Assembly: GCA_018402585.1 (NCBI GenBank)
Contig: JAGYIO010000001.1
Span: 62,001-126,000, forward strand
Reading direction: 5' to 3'
DNA length: 64,000 nt
Origin: Chthoniobacterales bacterium
Lineage (GTDB): Bacteria > Verrucomicrobiota > Verrucomicrobiia > Chthoniobacterales > JACTMZ01
The translations under genes and the position numbers were made by a program. Each line of letters begins with the position of its first letter. Within the stretch, counting starts at the first letter, position 1. Of this stretch, positions 52,982 to 62,189 are shown in pieces. The notes beneath the pieces are model-generated. The model did no database searches. It was not told where the DNA came from and saw only the letters and a program-made list of their open reading frames with translations.

Positions 52982-53776
52982 CTACTTCGGCAAGGACTTG
53001 TGCGGACGTAAAACACCACGCTGCTCTTCGGTACGCGTCTCTTTCCGGAAAAACGGCACACGCTTGAGCCAGAGGCGCAGCGCCTGCCAGTGGATCAACC
53101 CGATGACCTTGAGGGTGATAAAGGGAAACCTGGCCGTGAAACTGAGGAGGTTACCGAAGGTCATTTCCTTGCGCCGGCCGGTCAGCGTGCTGATCAGCAC
53201 TTTGCCCTCCGCATCGTAGTCATCAATGAAGACGCGCAGCTTTTCGTCCGGCAGGTGAAAGCGGAAGTGGAAGTCGAGATCCACCGGACTGAACGGCGAC
53301 ACATAGTAGTCCTTCGGCACCCGCACCTCGAAGTCGCACTGACCATCCGGGGTGCGCGGCACCAGATACGGCTTCAATTCGCGGAACGTGTTGCCCACCT
53401 GCACGACAGACCCATGCGGGGTGCCGTCAGCCCTGAAGCAGAAATAAATGGTGATGGGATTGAAGGTGTAACCAAGCATCCGCGGGAAACAGAGCATGCG
53501 GATCGAGCCGCCCTCCTCCAGCGGGCACCCCGCGCGCCCGAGGAACTCGCGCACGTTGTCCGCGATCGGACGCTCCCCGGGGCCGTATTGCAGATGGTCG
53601 CGGTCACGCAGGCTGTAAATGTTCGGACGATTGACCCCGAAAATTTTCAGCTTCCGTGCCACGACGTCCAACTCGGCGAGATCGAGGTAGAAATAAAAAA
53701 CGCGGTAAAGAAATTCATGCTGCTTGGGCCGCAGGCGCCGGTGGAAGACGTCGCACTCGTAGAAGCAAGAGTTCAT
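52982..53776 (-). CDS. DUF1365 family protein
   Basis: CDVFHRRLRPKQHEFLYRVFYFYLDL...MLCFPRMLGYTFNPITIYFCF...KDYYVSPFSPVDLDFHFRF. Confidence 0.9.
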   Translation of the reverse strand: MNSCFYECDVFHRRLRPKQHEFLYRVFYFYLDLAELDVVARKLKIFGVNRPNIYSLRDRDHLQYGPGERPIADNVREFLGRAGCPLEEGGSIRMLCFPRMLGYTFNPITIYFCFRADGTPHGSVVQVGNTFRELKPYLVPRTPDGQCDFEVRVPKDYYVSPFSPVDLDFHFRFHLPDEKLRVFIDDYDAEGKVLISTLTGRRKEMTFGNLLSFTARFPFITLKVIGLIHWQALRLWLKRVPFFRKETRTEEQRGVLRPHKSLPK

Positions 53777-53811
53777 GGCCGATGAAGAAAACCTCTCAAG
53801 CGTTGCCAACC

Positions 53812-53875
53812 CAGGGGGCATGGGCGTCCCGCCCGTGAACTCATGACACCACGGGCGGGACGCCCGTGCCCCCTG
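53812..53875. repeat. inverted pair of family A palindromes
   Basis: CAGGGGGCATGGGCGTCCCGCCCGTG-AACTCATGACAC-CACGGGCGGGACGCCCGTGCCCCCTG. Confidence 0.8.
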
Positions 53876-53912
53876 ACCAGAGCCCATGCCAGCGCCCTGC
53901 TCATGACATATC

Positions 53913-55187
53913 TCACCGCCAAGGATCCTCCCCGCACACCGCGTGCGCGCATTGCACGGCCGAGGCGAAGGCATCTTCATGGAAGCCGTAGCGGAAATAA
54001 CTGCCGCTGAAAAAGACCCGCTGGCCGCTCGACTCGGCATTGATCGAGGGCAGATGATGCTGCGCGGCCAGCGCGCCGCGGTCGAAGACCGGGTGCGTGT
54101 ATTCGGTCTTCCAGAGCACGGTGGCCGGGTCGATGCGGTCGGCGTAGTTGAGGCTGACAAAATAGTTGCGGAGTTCTGAGACTCCCTGGAGGCGGTTCAT
54201 GTAGTAATGCGTCGATGGACGCTCCCCCTCCGCACTCGGCTCCATGCGGTAATTCCACGCCGCCCAAGCCAGATTGCGCTGCGGCATGACCGAGGCGTCG
54301 GTGTGCAACACGGTCTGGTTGGACTGATAACGGAAGGCGGAGAGCAACTTCTCCTGCAATGGACTGGGCTGCGCCAGCATGGCGAGGGACTCGTCGGCAT
54401 GCGCGGCCATGATGACACGATCGAAGGAGTGAGCTTGGCCGTCCTTGGTCCGCACCGTGACTCCGTGATTCCCCGCCTCGACGCCGGCCACCGGCACGGA
54501 GGCCCGTGCGCCGGGCAGATCGGCCACCATGCGTTTCACGTATTCGCGCGATCCGCCGTCCACCGTGAACCACGGATGATGCGTGCCAACCCCGAGGAAT
54601 CCGTGGTTGTGGAAAAAGCGGATCAGCGTGGCCGCCGGAAAATCCAGCGCGCCGCCCGGGGTGATACTCCAGATCGAAGCGCTCATCGGCACGAGGTAAA
54701 GACGCAGAAAATCATCGCCCAGGCGGTGGCGGCGCACGAATTCATCGAGCGACATCGACTCGAGCTCCTTGTCGCCCAAGGCCGCGTTGGCCACGCGGAA
54801 AAAACGCATGATCTGGGCGAGCAACTGGAGGAAGCGCGGTCGCACCAAGTTCCGCCGTTGGGCAAAAACGCGGTTCAAGCCCATCCCGTTGTACTCCAGA
54901 TCGAACCCCTCGTGGCGCACGCTGAAGCTCATCTCGGTCGGCTTGATCGGCACCTGCAACTCTTCGAACAAGCGCAGCAGATACGGATAGGTCACCTTGT
55001 TGAAGACCATGAACCCGGTGTCGATCGGCACCCGCCGCCCGTCTTCGTCCACCTCGACGGTGTTCGAATGACCGCCGATGTGCCCCTCCCGCTCGAAGAC
55101 CGTGACGTCGTAGCGCCGCCGAAGCAACCATGCCGCGCCCAGTCCGGCGATGCCGCCGCCGATGACGGCCAAACGTGTTCTGTTCAT
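53913..55187 (-). CDS. FAD-dependent amine oxidase/desaturase-like protein
   Basis: LAVIGGGIAGLGAAWLLRRRYDVTVFEREGHIGGHSNTVEVDEDG...IDTGFMVFNKVTYPYL...GQRVFFSGSYFRYGFHEDAFASAV. Confidence 0.9.
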   Translation of the reverse strand: MNRTRLAVIGGGIAGLGAAWLLRRRYDVTVFEREGHIGGHSNTVEVDEDGRRVPIDTGFMVFNKVTYPYLLRLFEELQVPIKPTEMSFSVRHEGFDLEYNGMGLNRVFAQRRNLVRPRFLQLLAQIMRFFRVANAALGDKELESMSLDEFVRRHRLGDDFLRLYLVPMSASIWSITPGGALDFPAATLIRFFHNHGFLGVGTHHPWFTVDGGSREYVKRMVADLPGARASVPVAGVEAGNHGVTVRTKDGQAHSFDRVIMAAHADESLAMLAQPSPLQEKLLSAFRYQSNQTVLHTDASVMPQRNLAWAAWNYRMEPSAEGERPSTHYYMNRLQGVSELRNYFVSLNYADRIDPATVLWKTEYTHPVFDRGALAAQHHLPSINAESSGQRVFFSGSYFRYGFHEDAFASAVQCAHAVCGEDPWR

Positions 55188-55200
55188 CCTCCCTCCGGCT

Positions 55201-55263
55201 GGAGCGACGGTCTCTGCCCGTCAGAAGAAGGAAAAAAGCACCGACGGTCATTAACCGTCCCGA
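55201..55263. repeat. candidate REP-like doublet (GGAG variant)
   Basis: GGAGCGACGGTCTCTGCCCGTC ... CGACGGTCATTAACCGTCCCGAC. Confidence 0.45.
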
Positions 55264-55278
55264 CAAACCAAGACAAAC

Positions 55279-56241
55279 TCACGCCGAGGCCCGCCCGCCG
55301 ATCTGGTCCTCCTCGCGGTAAGCCGAATCGGGCACCGCGCGCAGATTTTTGATCATTCCGAGCCATGAGAGCACCTTGAGCGTGTAGTAAGTCGGATCGA
55401 ACTCCCACCAGTAGAAACCCTGCCGCGTGGCGGCCTGATAACGATGGTGGTTGTTGTGCCACCCCTCGCCCAGCGTGATGAAGGCGAGAATCATGCTGTT
55501 CCGGCTGTCATCTCTCGTCTCATAACGCTTCCGGCCCAGGACATGGGCCAGCGAATTGATGCACGAGGTGCCGTGAAAAAGGAAAGTGGTGCTGATGAAG
55601 AATCCCCAGATCAACATCTGCAGCGGCGAGGTGCCGAGCACCGGGAAAAAGGCCTGCAGGAGCCAGCCCCAACCGAGCATGACGACGGCGAGAAAAATGG
55701 GACCGATAAGGTCGAAGCGGTTGAGGAAAACCAGCTCGGGAAACTTGGCCAGGTCTTTGATCCGCGAATAGTCGGTCGGGAAATTGCAACTGCTCGTAAT
55801 CCAACCAATGTGCGACCAAAGGAACCCCTGCACGCCGGGCGAATGGAAATCCTCTTCCTCGTCCGAGTGCTTGTGATGATGACGATGCACCCAGGCCCAC
55901 CAGAGCGGACCGCGTTGCGTGCAGGTCAGACCAAGAAACGCGACAATGAATTGTCCGGCCCGCGAAATCTGGAACGTTTTGTGGCTGAAATAGCGGTGGT
56001 AAAAGCCGGTGACGAGAAACATGCGGGCAAAGTAAAGAAATACCGCGGTGGCCAGCGCGACCCAACTCCATCCCGTCCAGATGACCCCGAGGCAACCAAG
56101 GTGCAGAATGATGAAGGGCACAAGGCGCCGCCACTCCATGCGCTCGGGCTGGTTGCGGATCACCTGGGCATCACCCTCGAAATAATCGCTGTCGAGGCAG
56201 TTGATCAAGCGGCGGAGCGGAGAGGTGATTTGGGCGGGCAT
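55279..56241 (-). CDS. acyl-CoA/fatty-acid delta-9 desaturase family
   Basis: VTGFYHRYFSHKTFQ...WVHRHHHKHSDEEEDFHSP...EGWHNNHHRYQ histidine boxes. Confidence 0.93.
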   Translation of the reverse strand: MPAQITSPLRRLINCLDSDYFEGDAQVIRNQPERMEWRRLVPFIILHLGCLGVIWTGWSWVALATAVFLYFARMFLVTGFYHRYFSHKTFQISRAGQFIVAFLGLTCTQRGPLWWAWVHRHHHKHSDEEEDFHSPGVQGFLWSHIGWITSSCNFPTDYSRIKDLAKFPELVFLNRFDLIGPIFLAVVMLGWGWLLQAFFPVLGTSPLQMLIWGFFISTTFLFHGTSCINSLAHVLGRKRYETRDDSRNSMILAFITLGEGWHNNHHRYQAATRQGFYWWEFDPTYYTLKVLSWLGMIKNLRAVPDSAYREEDQIGGRASA

Positions 56242-56245
56242 AATT

Positions 56246-57136
56246 TTATTCTGGGCTCAACCCTAGCTGCCCGAGGAGCCGCTGCAAGTCGTCGTTGCCG
56301 TAATACTCGAGGAGAATCCGCCCTTTCTCCTCGCCATGCTGCACTTCCACGCGGGTTGAAAAATGCTCTTGCAGGCGGTTTTCCAAATGCTGAAGGGCCG
56401 CGGAGTTCGCACGCTTTTGCCGGGTGCGTCCTTTCCGGACCACGCCATCTTGGGTCAGGGTGGTGTTCACCAAGTCCTCGGTGGCGCGCACCGAGAGATG
56501 TTTCCGCATGACTTGCCCCGCCACCATGCGCTGTTCCTCGGTCGTGCGCAGGCCGAGCAGGGCCTTGGCATGTCCGACCGTGAGGCGCGCCTGCACGAGA
56601 TGGGTTTGTAATTCGCCATCCAATTCAAGCAGGCGCATGGTGTTGGCCACCGCGGCGCGGCTCTTGCCGACTTTTTTGGCCATCTCGTCCTGGCGCAATT
56701 TGAATTCCTCGGCCAGGCGCTTGTAGGCCTGCGCTTCCTCGATCGGGTTGAGGTCCTCGCGTTGCAGGTTTTCGACCAGCGCGAATTCGAGCACTTCGAG
56801 GTCGGTGGCCTCGCGAACGATGACCGGAACCTCTGTGCGCCCGGCCTGCCCGGCAGCGCGCCAGCGGCGCTCGCCGGCAATGAGTTCGAAGAGACCGTTG
56901 ACCCGGCGCACGATGAGCGGCTGGATAATGCCATTCTCGCGGATCGAGGCCACCAGTTCAGCCAGATGGTCCGTCGAAAACGTGGTGCGAGGTTGCCACG
57001 GACTGGGCACGACCGAGGTCAGCGGGACGGAATGAACACGTTCGCCCGCCGCTTCTGCCGCGGCAACCGCCTCGGCGGCTGTCTTGGCCGGAGCAATCAG
57101 TGCGCCGAGTCCTCGTCCAAGTGCTGGTTTCGCCAT
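56246..57136 (-). CDS. parB: chromosome-partitioning protein ParB
   Basis: KPALGRGLGALIA...IRENGIIQPLIVRRVNGLFELIAGERRWRAAGQAG...LVENLQREDLNPIEEAQAYKRLAEEF. Confidence 0.95.
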   Translation of the reverse strand: MAKPALGRGLGALIAPAKTAAEAVAAAEAAGERVHSVPLTSVVPSPWQPRTTFSTDHLAELVASIRENGIIQPLIVRRVNGLFELIAGERRWRAAGQAGRTEVPVIVREATDLEVLEFALVENLQREDLNPIEEAQAYKRLAEEFKLRQDEMAKKVGKSRAAVANTMRLLELDGELQTHLVQARLTVGHAKALLGLRTTEEQRMVAGQVMRKHLSVRATEDLVNTTLTQDGVVRKGRTRQKRANSAALQHLENRLQEHFSTRVEVQHGEEKGRILLEYYGNDDLQRLLGQLGLSPE

Positions 57137-57236
57137 GAATCTGCATCTTAACGGGGGGAGCTGCCCGATGGGAAGCGTCCGCGTGGGCCCAAGACCCCAC
57201 TGGCCGCCGAGCGGGTTGTGCGTCTATAAGAAAGCC

Positions 57237-57908
57237 ATGGCGCATCTTTTCAACCGACTCTCGCTTTGGCTCGACCCGACGCCGCGCGGCGGACCCGCCC
57301 AGATGGCCTGCGACGAGGTGCTCTTGGCCCACGCCCAAAACCCGGTGCTCCGGGTCTTCCGCTGGAGCGAATCGTGGGTCAGCATCGGCTTTTTCGTCCC
57401 GTGGGCGGAGGCCGAGGCAACCCGTCCCGGCTGGCCGGTTTGCCGCCGTTGGACCGGCGGCGGCGTTGTGCTGCACGACGGCGACTTCACCTTTTCGCTG
57501 ATCGCCCCGCGCTCCGAGTCCTGGTCGGTGCTGCGGCCTGCTGAAAGCTACCGCGTGCTGCACCTCGCGCTCGCGTCGGCCCTCCATGCAGCCGGATGCG
57601 AGGCGGCTCTTTTCGAGGGCGCGGCCCAGGGTGCTGCGGCCTGCTTTGCCGGACCCGTCCGTTACGATCTGGTCGACGGAAATCGCAAGGTCGCGGGAGG
57701 AGCGCAGCGGCGCACAAAGCGCGGACTCCTCCACCAAGGATCAGTCCGGCAGTCAGGCCTTGAGGCCGACTTCGGTCAACGCCTGGCCTCCACCCTGGCA
57801 TGGCAAACCGAGGCGTGGAAGCCTCCAGAGAATTTCGAGGCAGAGACCACTGACCTGCGAACATCCAAATACGGACGGGACGGGTTCCTCCGGAAGGATC
57901 GGCCTTGA
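57237..57908 (+). CDS. lipoate-protein ligase A / BPL-LPL family protein
   Basis: QMACDEVLLAHAQNPVLRVFRWSESWVSIGFFVPWAEA...CRRWTGGGVVLHDGDFTFSLI...RKVAGGAQRRTKRGLLHQGSV. Confidence 0.82.
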   Translation: MAHLFNRLSLWLDPTPRGGPAQMACDEVLLAHAQNPVLRVFRWSESWVSIGFFVPWAEAEATRPGWPVCRRWTGGGVVLHDGDFTFSLIAPRSESWSVLRPAESYRVLHLALASALHAAGCEAALFEGAAQGAAACFAGPVRYDLVDGNRKVAGGAQRRTKRGLLHQGSVRQSGLEADFGQRLASTLAWQTEAWKPPENFEAETTDLRTSKYGRDGFLRKDRP

Positions 57909-57981
57909 GCAATATCTTGCCCTGCGGCCTTTTGCCTGGAGATTCGTCCGCGCTATGGTGCGCCCAAGCGCAAACCCCACT

Positions 57982-59136
57982 ATGAAAAAAACGGTCAAGT
58001 CCGCGCTCAAAAGCGCGAAAACGAAAGGCAAAAAAGCGCCGGCTGGCAGCCAAGCCGCCACCGGGGACGGAGAATCCGCGAAGACAGGCAAAAGACTCCG
58101 CCAAGCCGCCGTCCGAAAGCCGGCCAAGCGGGCTCGCGTCAAAAAAAGGGTCAGCATGGACCTTGATCACTTGGGTGACCTTCCCCGCAGCTACGGTGAA
58201 GAGCGCATTTTCGTCGTTGCGCAGGAACCGCACTGGCTTTTTTGTTATTGGGATGACGCCTTGACCGCTGGGGTCAAGGAGACCATCTACCTGCGCCACG
58301 CTCGGACCGGAGCGGATGACCCGGAAGCCGAGGTGCCCGTGCCGGCCGAAACCAACACGTGGTATCTCGCGGTCCAGCAAGCCGACGCGGGATATTTGGT
58401 CGAACTTGGCTTTTACCGCGGCACCCGGTGGCAAACACTTGTCCGCAGCGGCACGGTGCTCACCCCGCGTGACACCGTCGCGGGATTCGGCCAGCCCGTT
58501 TTCGCCAACCTCCCCTTACAGGCCACCCGTCAACCACTCGGGGAGATAATCCGCAGAGCAAGGCGCGGGGACGAAAGCCGGAACGACACCCTGGCCCGCT
58601 TCGAAGGGCGCGGAGAGCTGCCGGTCGATCGACTGAGCCCCGCGCAACGCACCGCTCTCGAACGTCTCCTCGACACCCAAACCGGCCCGCTCACCTCCGG
58701 CGCATTGGCCGGCTCCCCGGGATCCAGCGGCGCGGGTCTTTTCTCCGGCGCATGGTAGGAAATCGCGCCGGGCAGCTGGTCATCCGCCGCGCTCTCGAAC
58801 CGGGGGACCATGAGCAGCGGGGCAGCAAGGCGGTCCGGGGGCCGCGAATTCTTCCTGCCCCTCAATGCCGAGGTCATTTTTTACGCTGGCACCCGGCCAG
58901 GCGCCAAAGTGACGGTCGACGGCAAAGAAATCCTGATCCGTCCCGACGGAACTCTCCCTGACCACTTCGTCCTGCCCGAGGGGGAATTTGCCGTTCCCAT
59001 TGTGGCCACCTCACCCGACGGCGCGGAGACCCGGCGCGGGGTGCTCCACTTTGAACGCGCGACGATGCGCGAGGGAGAGGTTGGCTCGACCGCAGAGCCG
59101 CCGCTCGGTGTCCCCATGGGGCGTCAGTATCCCTGA
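57982..59136 (+). pseudogene. DUF4912-domain protein split by in-frame TAG at 58756..58758
   Basis: ORF to 58758 and ORF 58810..59136 share one frame; read-through gives FSGAW*EIAPGSWSSAALSNRGTMSSGAARRSGGREFFLPLNAEVIFYAGTRPGAKVTVDGKEILIRPDG, resembling the usual C-terminal half of this family. Confidence 0.7.
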
Positions 59137-59191
59137 AAGGAGGGCCGAGACCGGGATTCCCGTCCGCCACGGCGCGGGTTAGTCTGCGTCC

Positions 59192-60085
59192 GTGCCCGCA
59201 CCCGACGACTCTCTCGCGCCGGCTTATCTCGATTACCTGCGCGCTGAACGCAACGCCTCGCCGCGCACCGTGAGCAACTACGATCGCGCCTTGACCGCCG
59301 CGGCGGGATTCCTCGGTGCAAAGTCCTGGCCCGAGGCCACGGCCGATGATTTCCGCGCTTACCTCTTCGCCCTGATGAAGCGCGACCGCGCTCGTGCCAC
59401 GATCCGTCTCGACTTTGCCGCACTGCGCAGCTTTTACCGCTTTCTTTGCGAGCGGAAAGGTCTCGCCGCCAACCCGTTGATGGCGGTCTCCCTGCCCAAA
59501 CCCGAGAAACGTCTTCCGGTCGTCCTCACCACCACGCAGATCGACTCATTGCTCCGGGCCCCACGGGAAGCGAAGTGCGAAAAACAGGCACCGGATTGGC
59601 TGTCCTGGCGCGATACGGCCATTCTTGAGTTGTTTTATTCGAGCGGACTGCGCCTCGCCGAATTGGCAGGACTCGCGGTGCATGATATCAATCCTGAAGA
59701 CGGATCGGTCCGGGTTCTCGGCAAAGGATCCAAGGAACGCATCGTACCCGTGGGCCAGCCGGCTCTCGAAGCCATCCAACATTACCGCCTGCGAGCCAAG
59801 GTGCAGTCCGGACCTCTCTTCCTGAGCAAGCTGCGTCAACGGCTTGGTCCCACCTCAATCTGGTCGCTGGTCAAAAAATACCTCCGACTCGCGCAGATCC
59901 CGGTTCCGGCTAGCCCGCACAAACTCCGCCACAGTTTCGCCACCCACCTCCTTGATGCCGGCGCCGACCTCCGCAGCGTGCAAAGTATGCTCGGGCACGC
60001 CAGTCTCTCGACGACCCAAATTTACACGCACGTGACGACCGAAAGACTGAAGAAGGCTTACGACCAGGCGCACCCGCGGGCCTAA
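59192..60085 (+). CDS. Xer-type tyrosine recombinase (XerC/XerD)
   Basis: GTG start; YLDYLRAERNASPRTVSNYDRAL...LFYSSGLRLAELAGL...LGKGSKERIVPVG...HKLRHSFATHLLDAGADLRSVQSMLGHASLSTTQIYTHV. Confidence 0.94.
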   Translation: MPAPDDSLAPAYLDYLRAERNASPRTVSNYDRALTAAAGFLGAKSWPEATADDFRAYLFALMKRDRARATIRLDFAALRSFYRFLCERKGLAANPLMAVSLPKPEKRLPVVLTTTQIDSLLRAPREAKCEKQAPDWLSWRDTAILELFYSSGLRLAELAGLAVHDINPEDGSVRVLGKGSKERIVPVGQPALEAIQHYRLRAKVQSGPLFLSKLRQRLGPTSIWSLVKKYLRLAQIPVPASPHKLRHSFATHLLDAGADLRSVQSMLGHASLSTTQIYTHVTTERLKKAYDQAHPRA

Positions 60086-60515
60086 AAGCAGGCGAAACCC
60101 ACCGAGTGCGCGGTCCACGAAACAGTGCGCAACCAGTTGCCGTTGACCAAAACCCGGACCGATTCCGGACGCGTCCCCTCGCGGGGCAACCGCCCGTGCA
60201 ACGGCACCGGCCAGCAGGCAGTCGACAACGAAATGACCAACAACAAACCCATCATGGTCCGCCAAGTCCAAAGGGGGCCGGGCGGGCGAAGGCCAACAAG
60301 ACCGCGGTGGGCAATTCGAGGACCATGAACGGTCCGACCACCGCGCCGATCGAGCGGCAATGATGCCGGTGAAAATCACTGAATTCCGCCGCGCCGACCC
60401 GGACAAAGGCCGGTTATTGCGCAAAATAGACCAGCCAGATAAGGCCGGTCAGGCCAAAGGTTGCCGCCGCTTGGAGGACCTGTGCCCCGACCAGCCATTC
60501 GGGCGCGCCACTCAT
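60082..60515 (-). pseudogene. degraded small integral membrane protein
   Basis: MSGAPEWLVGAQVLQAAATFGLTGLIWLVYFAQ*PAFVRVGAAEFSDFHRHHCRSIGAVVGPFMVLELPTAVLLAFARP(frameshift)PGPLWTWRTMMGLLLVISLSTACWPVPLHGRL...VNGNWLRTVSWTAHS. Confidence 0.75.
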
Positions 60516-60528
60516 GCGGGCGACGGCC

Positions 60529-61137
60529 TCAGTTCACCACGCGCACCGGCGTACCCCGTGAAACGTTGGCGAAGAAAATTTGCGCCATCCGCTCGGGCAT
60601 GCGCACGCAACCATGCGAGGCGGCAAAGCCCGGGAGAAACCCGGCATGCAAGCCGTAGCCGCCGTGGAAACGTAAAAAATAGGGCATGGGTGCCCCGCGG
60701 AAACTGGTGCCCGGCGGCTTGGCATCGCGCTTCACCCCGACATTGGCCACCATGACATTGCCGTCTTGATCGACGTAGTCCCCGTAAAGATTCGACACGT
60801 GGTCTTTGCTTTTCTGGATGATTTTGTATTGACCGGACGGAGTGCGGTAACCTTCGCGGCCGGAGGAGATCATGGAGACCCCGACGAGACGCCCGTCCTT
60901 GTAAAAGAACGCTTTCTGCTCGCCCAGGTTGATGGTGATCGAAGAGGTTCCGGGCACGCCGTCCCCGTCCCAGTAGGACACGGTGTCCTGGATGCCGACG
61001 CCCGATGATTTGGCCACCACGCCACCTCCGGACGTAAGATAGGTCGTGGTGGAACTGGTCAAACGCCGGTCGTGCGATGCGCACCCGGCCAGGGCCGCAA
61101 AAATCAGACACCAGCCGAGTCGCAGAGGGGCACTCAT
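60529..61137 (-). CDS. L,D-transpeptidase (YkuD) lipoprotein
   Basis: LAGCASHD lipobox; TSSITINLGEQKAFFYKDGRLVGVSMISSGREGYRTPSGQYKI...LHAGFLPGFAASHGCVRMPERMAQIFF. Confidence 0.92.
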   Translation of the reverse strand: MSAPLRLGWCLIFAALAGCASHDRRLTSSTTTYLTSGGGVVAKSSGVGIQDTVSYWDGDGVPGTSSITINLGEQKAFFYKDGRLVGVSMISSGREGYRTPSGQYKIIQKSKDHVSNLYGDYVDQDGNVMVANVGVKRDAKPPGTSFRGAPMPYFLRFHGGYGLHAGFLPGFAASHGCVRMPERMAQIFFANVSRGTPVRVVN

Positions 61138-61195
61138 CGTAAGGTCCCCACAGAAGCGCCTGTTCGGCTTCCGGTCAAACCCAAAGCGTGGCGCA

Positions 61196-61654
61196 TCAGT
61201 CGGGAGCCAAGCAGATCGTCGACACGGTCGCGGGATAACCGGGCAGAGAGGCCTCAACCGCGTAAATTCCGCCCGCCACCATCTCACGGGTCGGCACCTC
61301 GGCCTCGTATTCGAGCCGCTCACCGGGATTGACGACCACCGACGAGGCCTCTGGGGCGAAGTTGCGGTCCTCCGACCAAAGAAAAATCCTCCGACCACCC
61401 GGGCTTCGCAAAGCAACTTCCAAGTGTTGCCCGGTCGGAAAATCAAGGCGCAGCTGACGCCGCGAGGTATTGACCAGGGAGAAAACGACCCGGACAACGC
61501 GGTGCTGGGACAACTTGAATTCGCCGGGCTCGGCCCGCAGGCTGGCTTGCAGGGCCGGGCCCGCCACCGTGGCGCCCCCCGTGCTTTCCCCTTCGAGCGG
61601 CGCGCAGGCTGTCACCGTCGCGGCAAAAATGATGGCAAGCCCGGCCCTTCGCAT
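61196..61654 (-). CDS. BsuPI-like intracellular proteinase inhibitor-domain lipoprotein
   Basis: VTACAPLEG lipobox; VVFSLVNTSRRQLRLDFPTGQHLEVALRSPGGRRIFLWSEDRNFA. Confidence 0.7.
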   Translation of the reverse strand: MRRAGLAIIFAATVTACAPLEGESTGGATVAGPALQASLRAEPGEFKLSQHRVVRVVFSLVNTSRRQLRLDFPTGQHLEVALRSPGGRRIFLWSEDRNFAPEASSVVVNPGERLEYEAEVPTREMVAGGIYAVEASLPGYPATVSTICLAPD

Positions 61655-61721
61655 GAAAACACAATTTAAGCGCGCCGCACGTGCGGTTGCAATTCCCCGC
61701 GCACCCCGTTTACCTGTTCGT

Positions 61722-62189
61722 ATGCCCCGCCCCTTTCTTCTCCTCTGCGCCGCTGCCCTGCTCAGCACCGGCGGAGCGAAAAAGCCGGTCGTCGAATTGC
61801 GCATCCACGGCGAAGGTATCGCCGCTGAAGCCCCGACCTTCGCCTTTCCCGCCACCTTGCTCAGCGGCCGGGAAACCTTTCTCTCCCGCATGCCCCTGAT
61901 CACCCAGCGCGAAATCCACTCCGTTTTTCCCTTCGCGGCCGCGGACGGCTCAGAGGGGGTCTACCTCAAACTCGACAATCATGGTTCCGGCCTGCTCAAA
62001 CAACACACCATGGAACGGAGCGGCCGCCTGCTCGCCGTTTTTTTCAACGGCCGCCAAGTGAGCAATCTGGTCGTCGACCGGCCCGTCAACGATGGCATTA
62101 TCAGTATCCCGCGCGGACTCGACAGCACCGAGGTGGAGTTGCTCACCGCGGCTTACCCGGTCATCGGCCAAAGCGGCAAAAAGCGATGA
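61722..62189 (+). CDS. secreted hypothetical protein
   Basis: MPRPFLLLCAAALLSTGGAKKPVVELRIHGEG signal peptide; ATGA overlap with the following M23 peptidase. Confidence 0.65.
   Translation: MPRPFLLLCAAALLSTGGAKKPVVELRIHGEGIAAEAPTFAFPATLLSGRETFLSRMPLITQREIHSVFPFAAADGSEGVYLKLDNHGSGLLKQHTMERSGRLLAVFFNGRQVSNLVVDRPVNDGIISIPRGLDSTEVELLTAAYPVIGQSGKKR

Noticed and set aside
58756-58758. TAG as a reassigned or pyrrolysine codon
   Set aside because: Other genes in the window, such as manA, appear to end normally at TAG and no pyl genes are seen; a single local event is more likely
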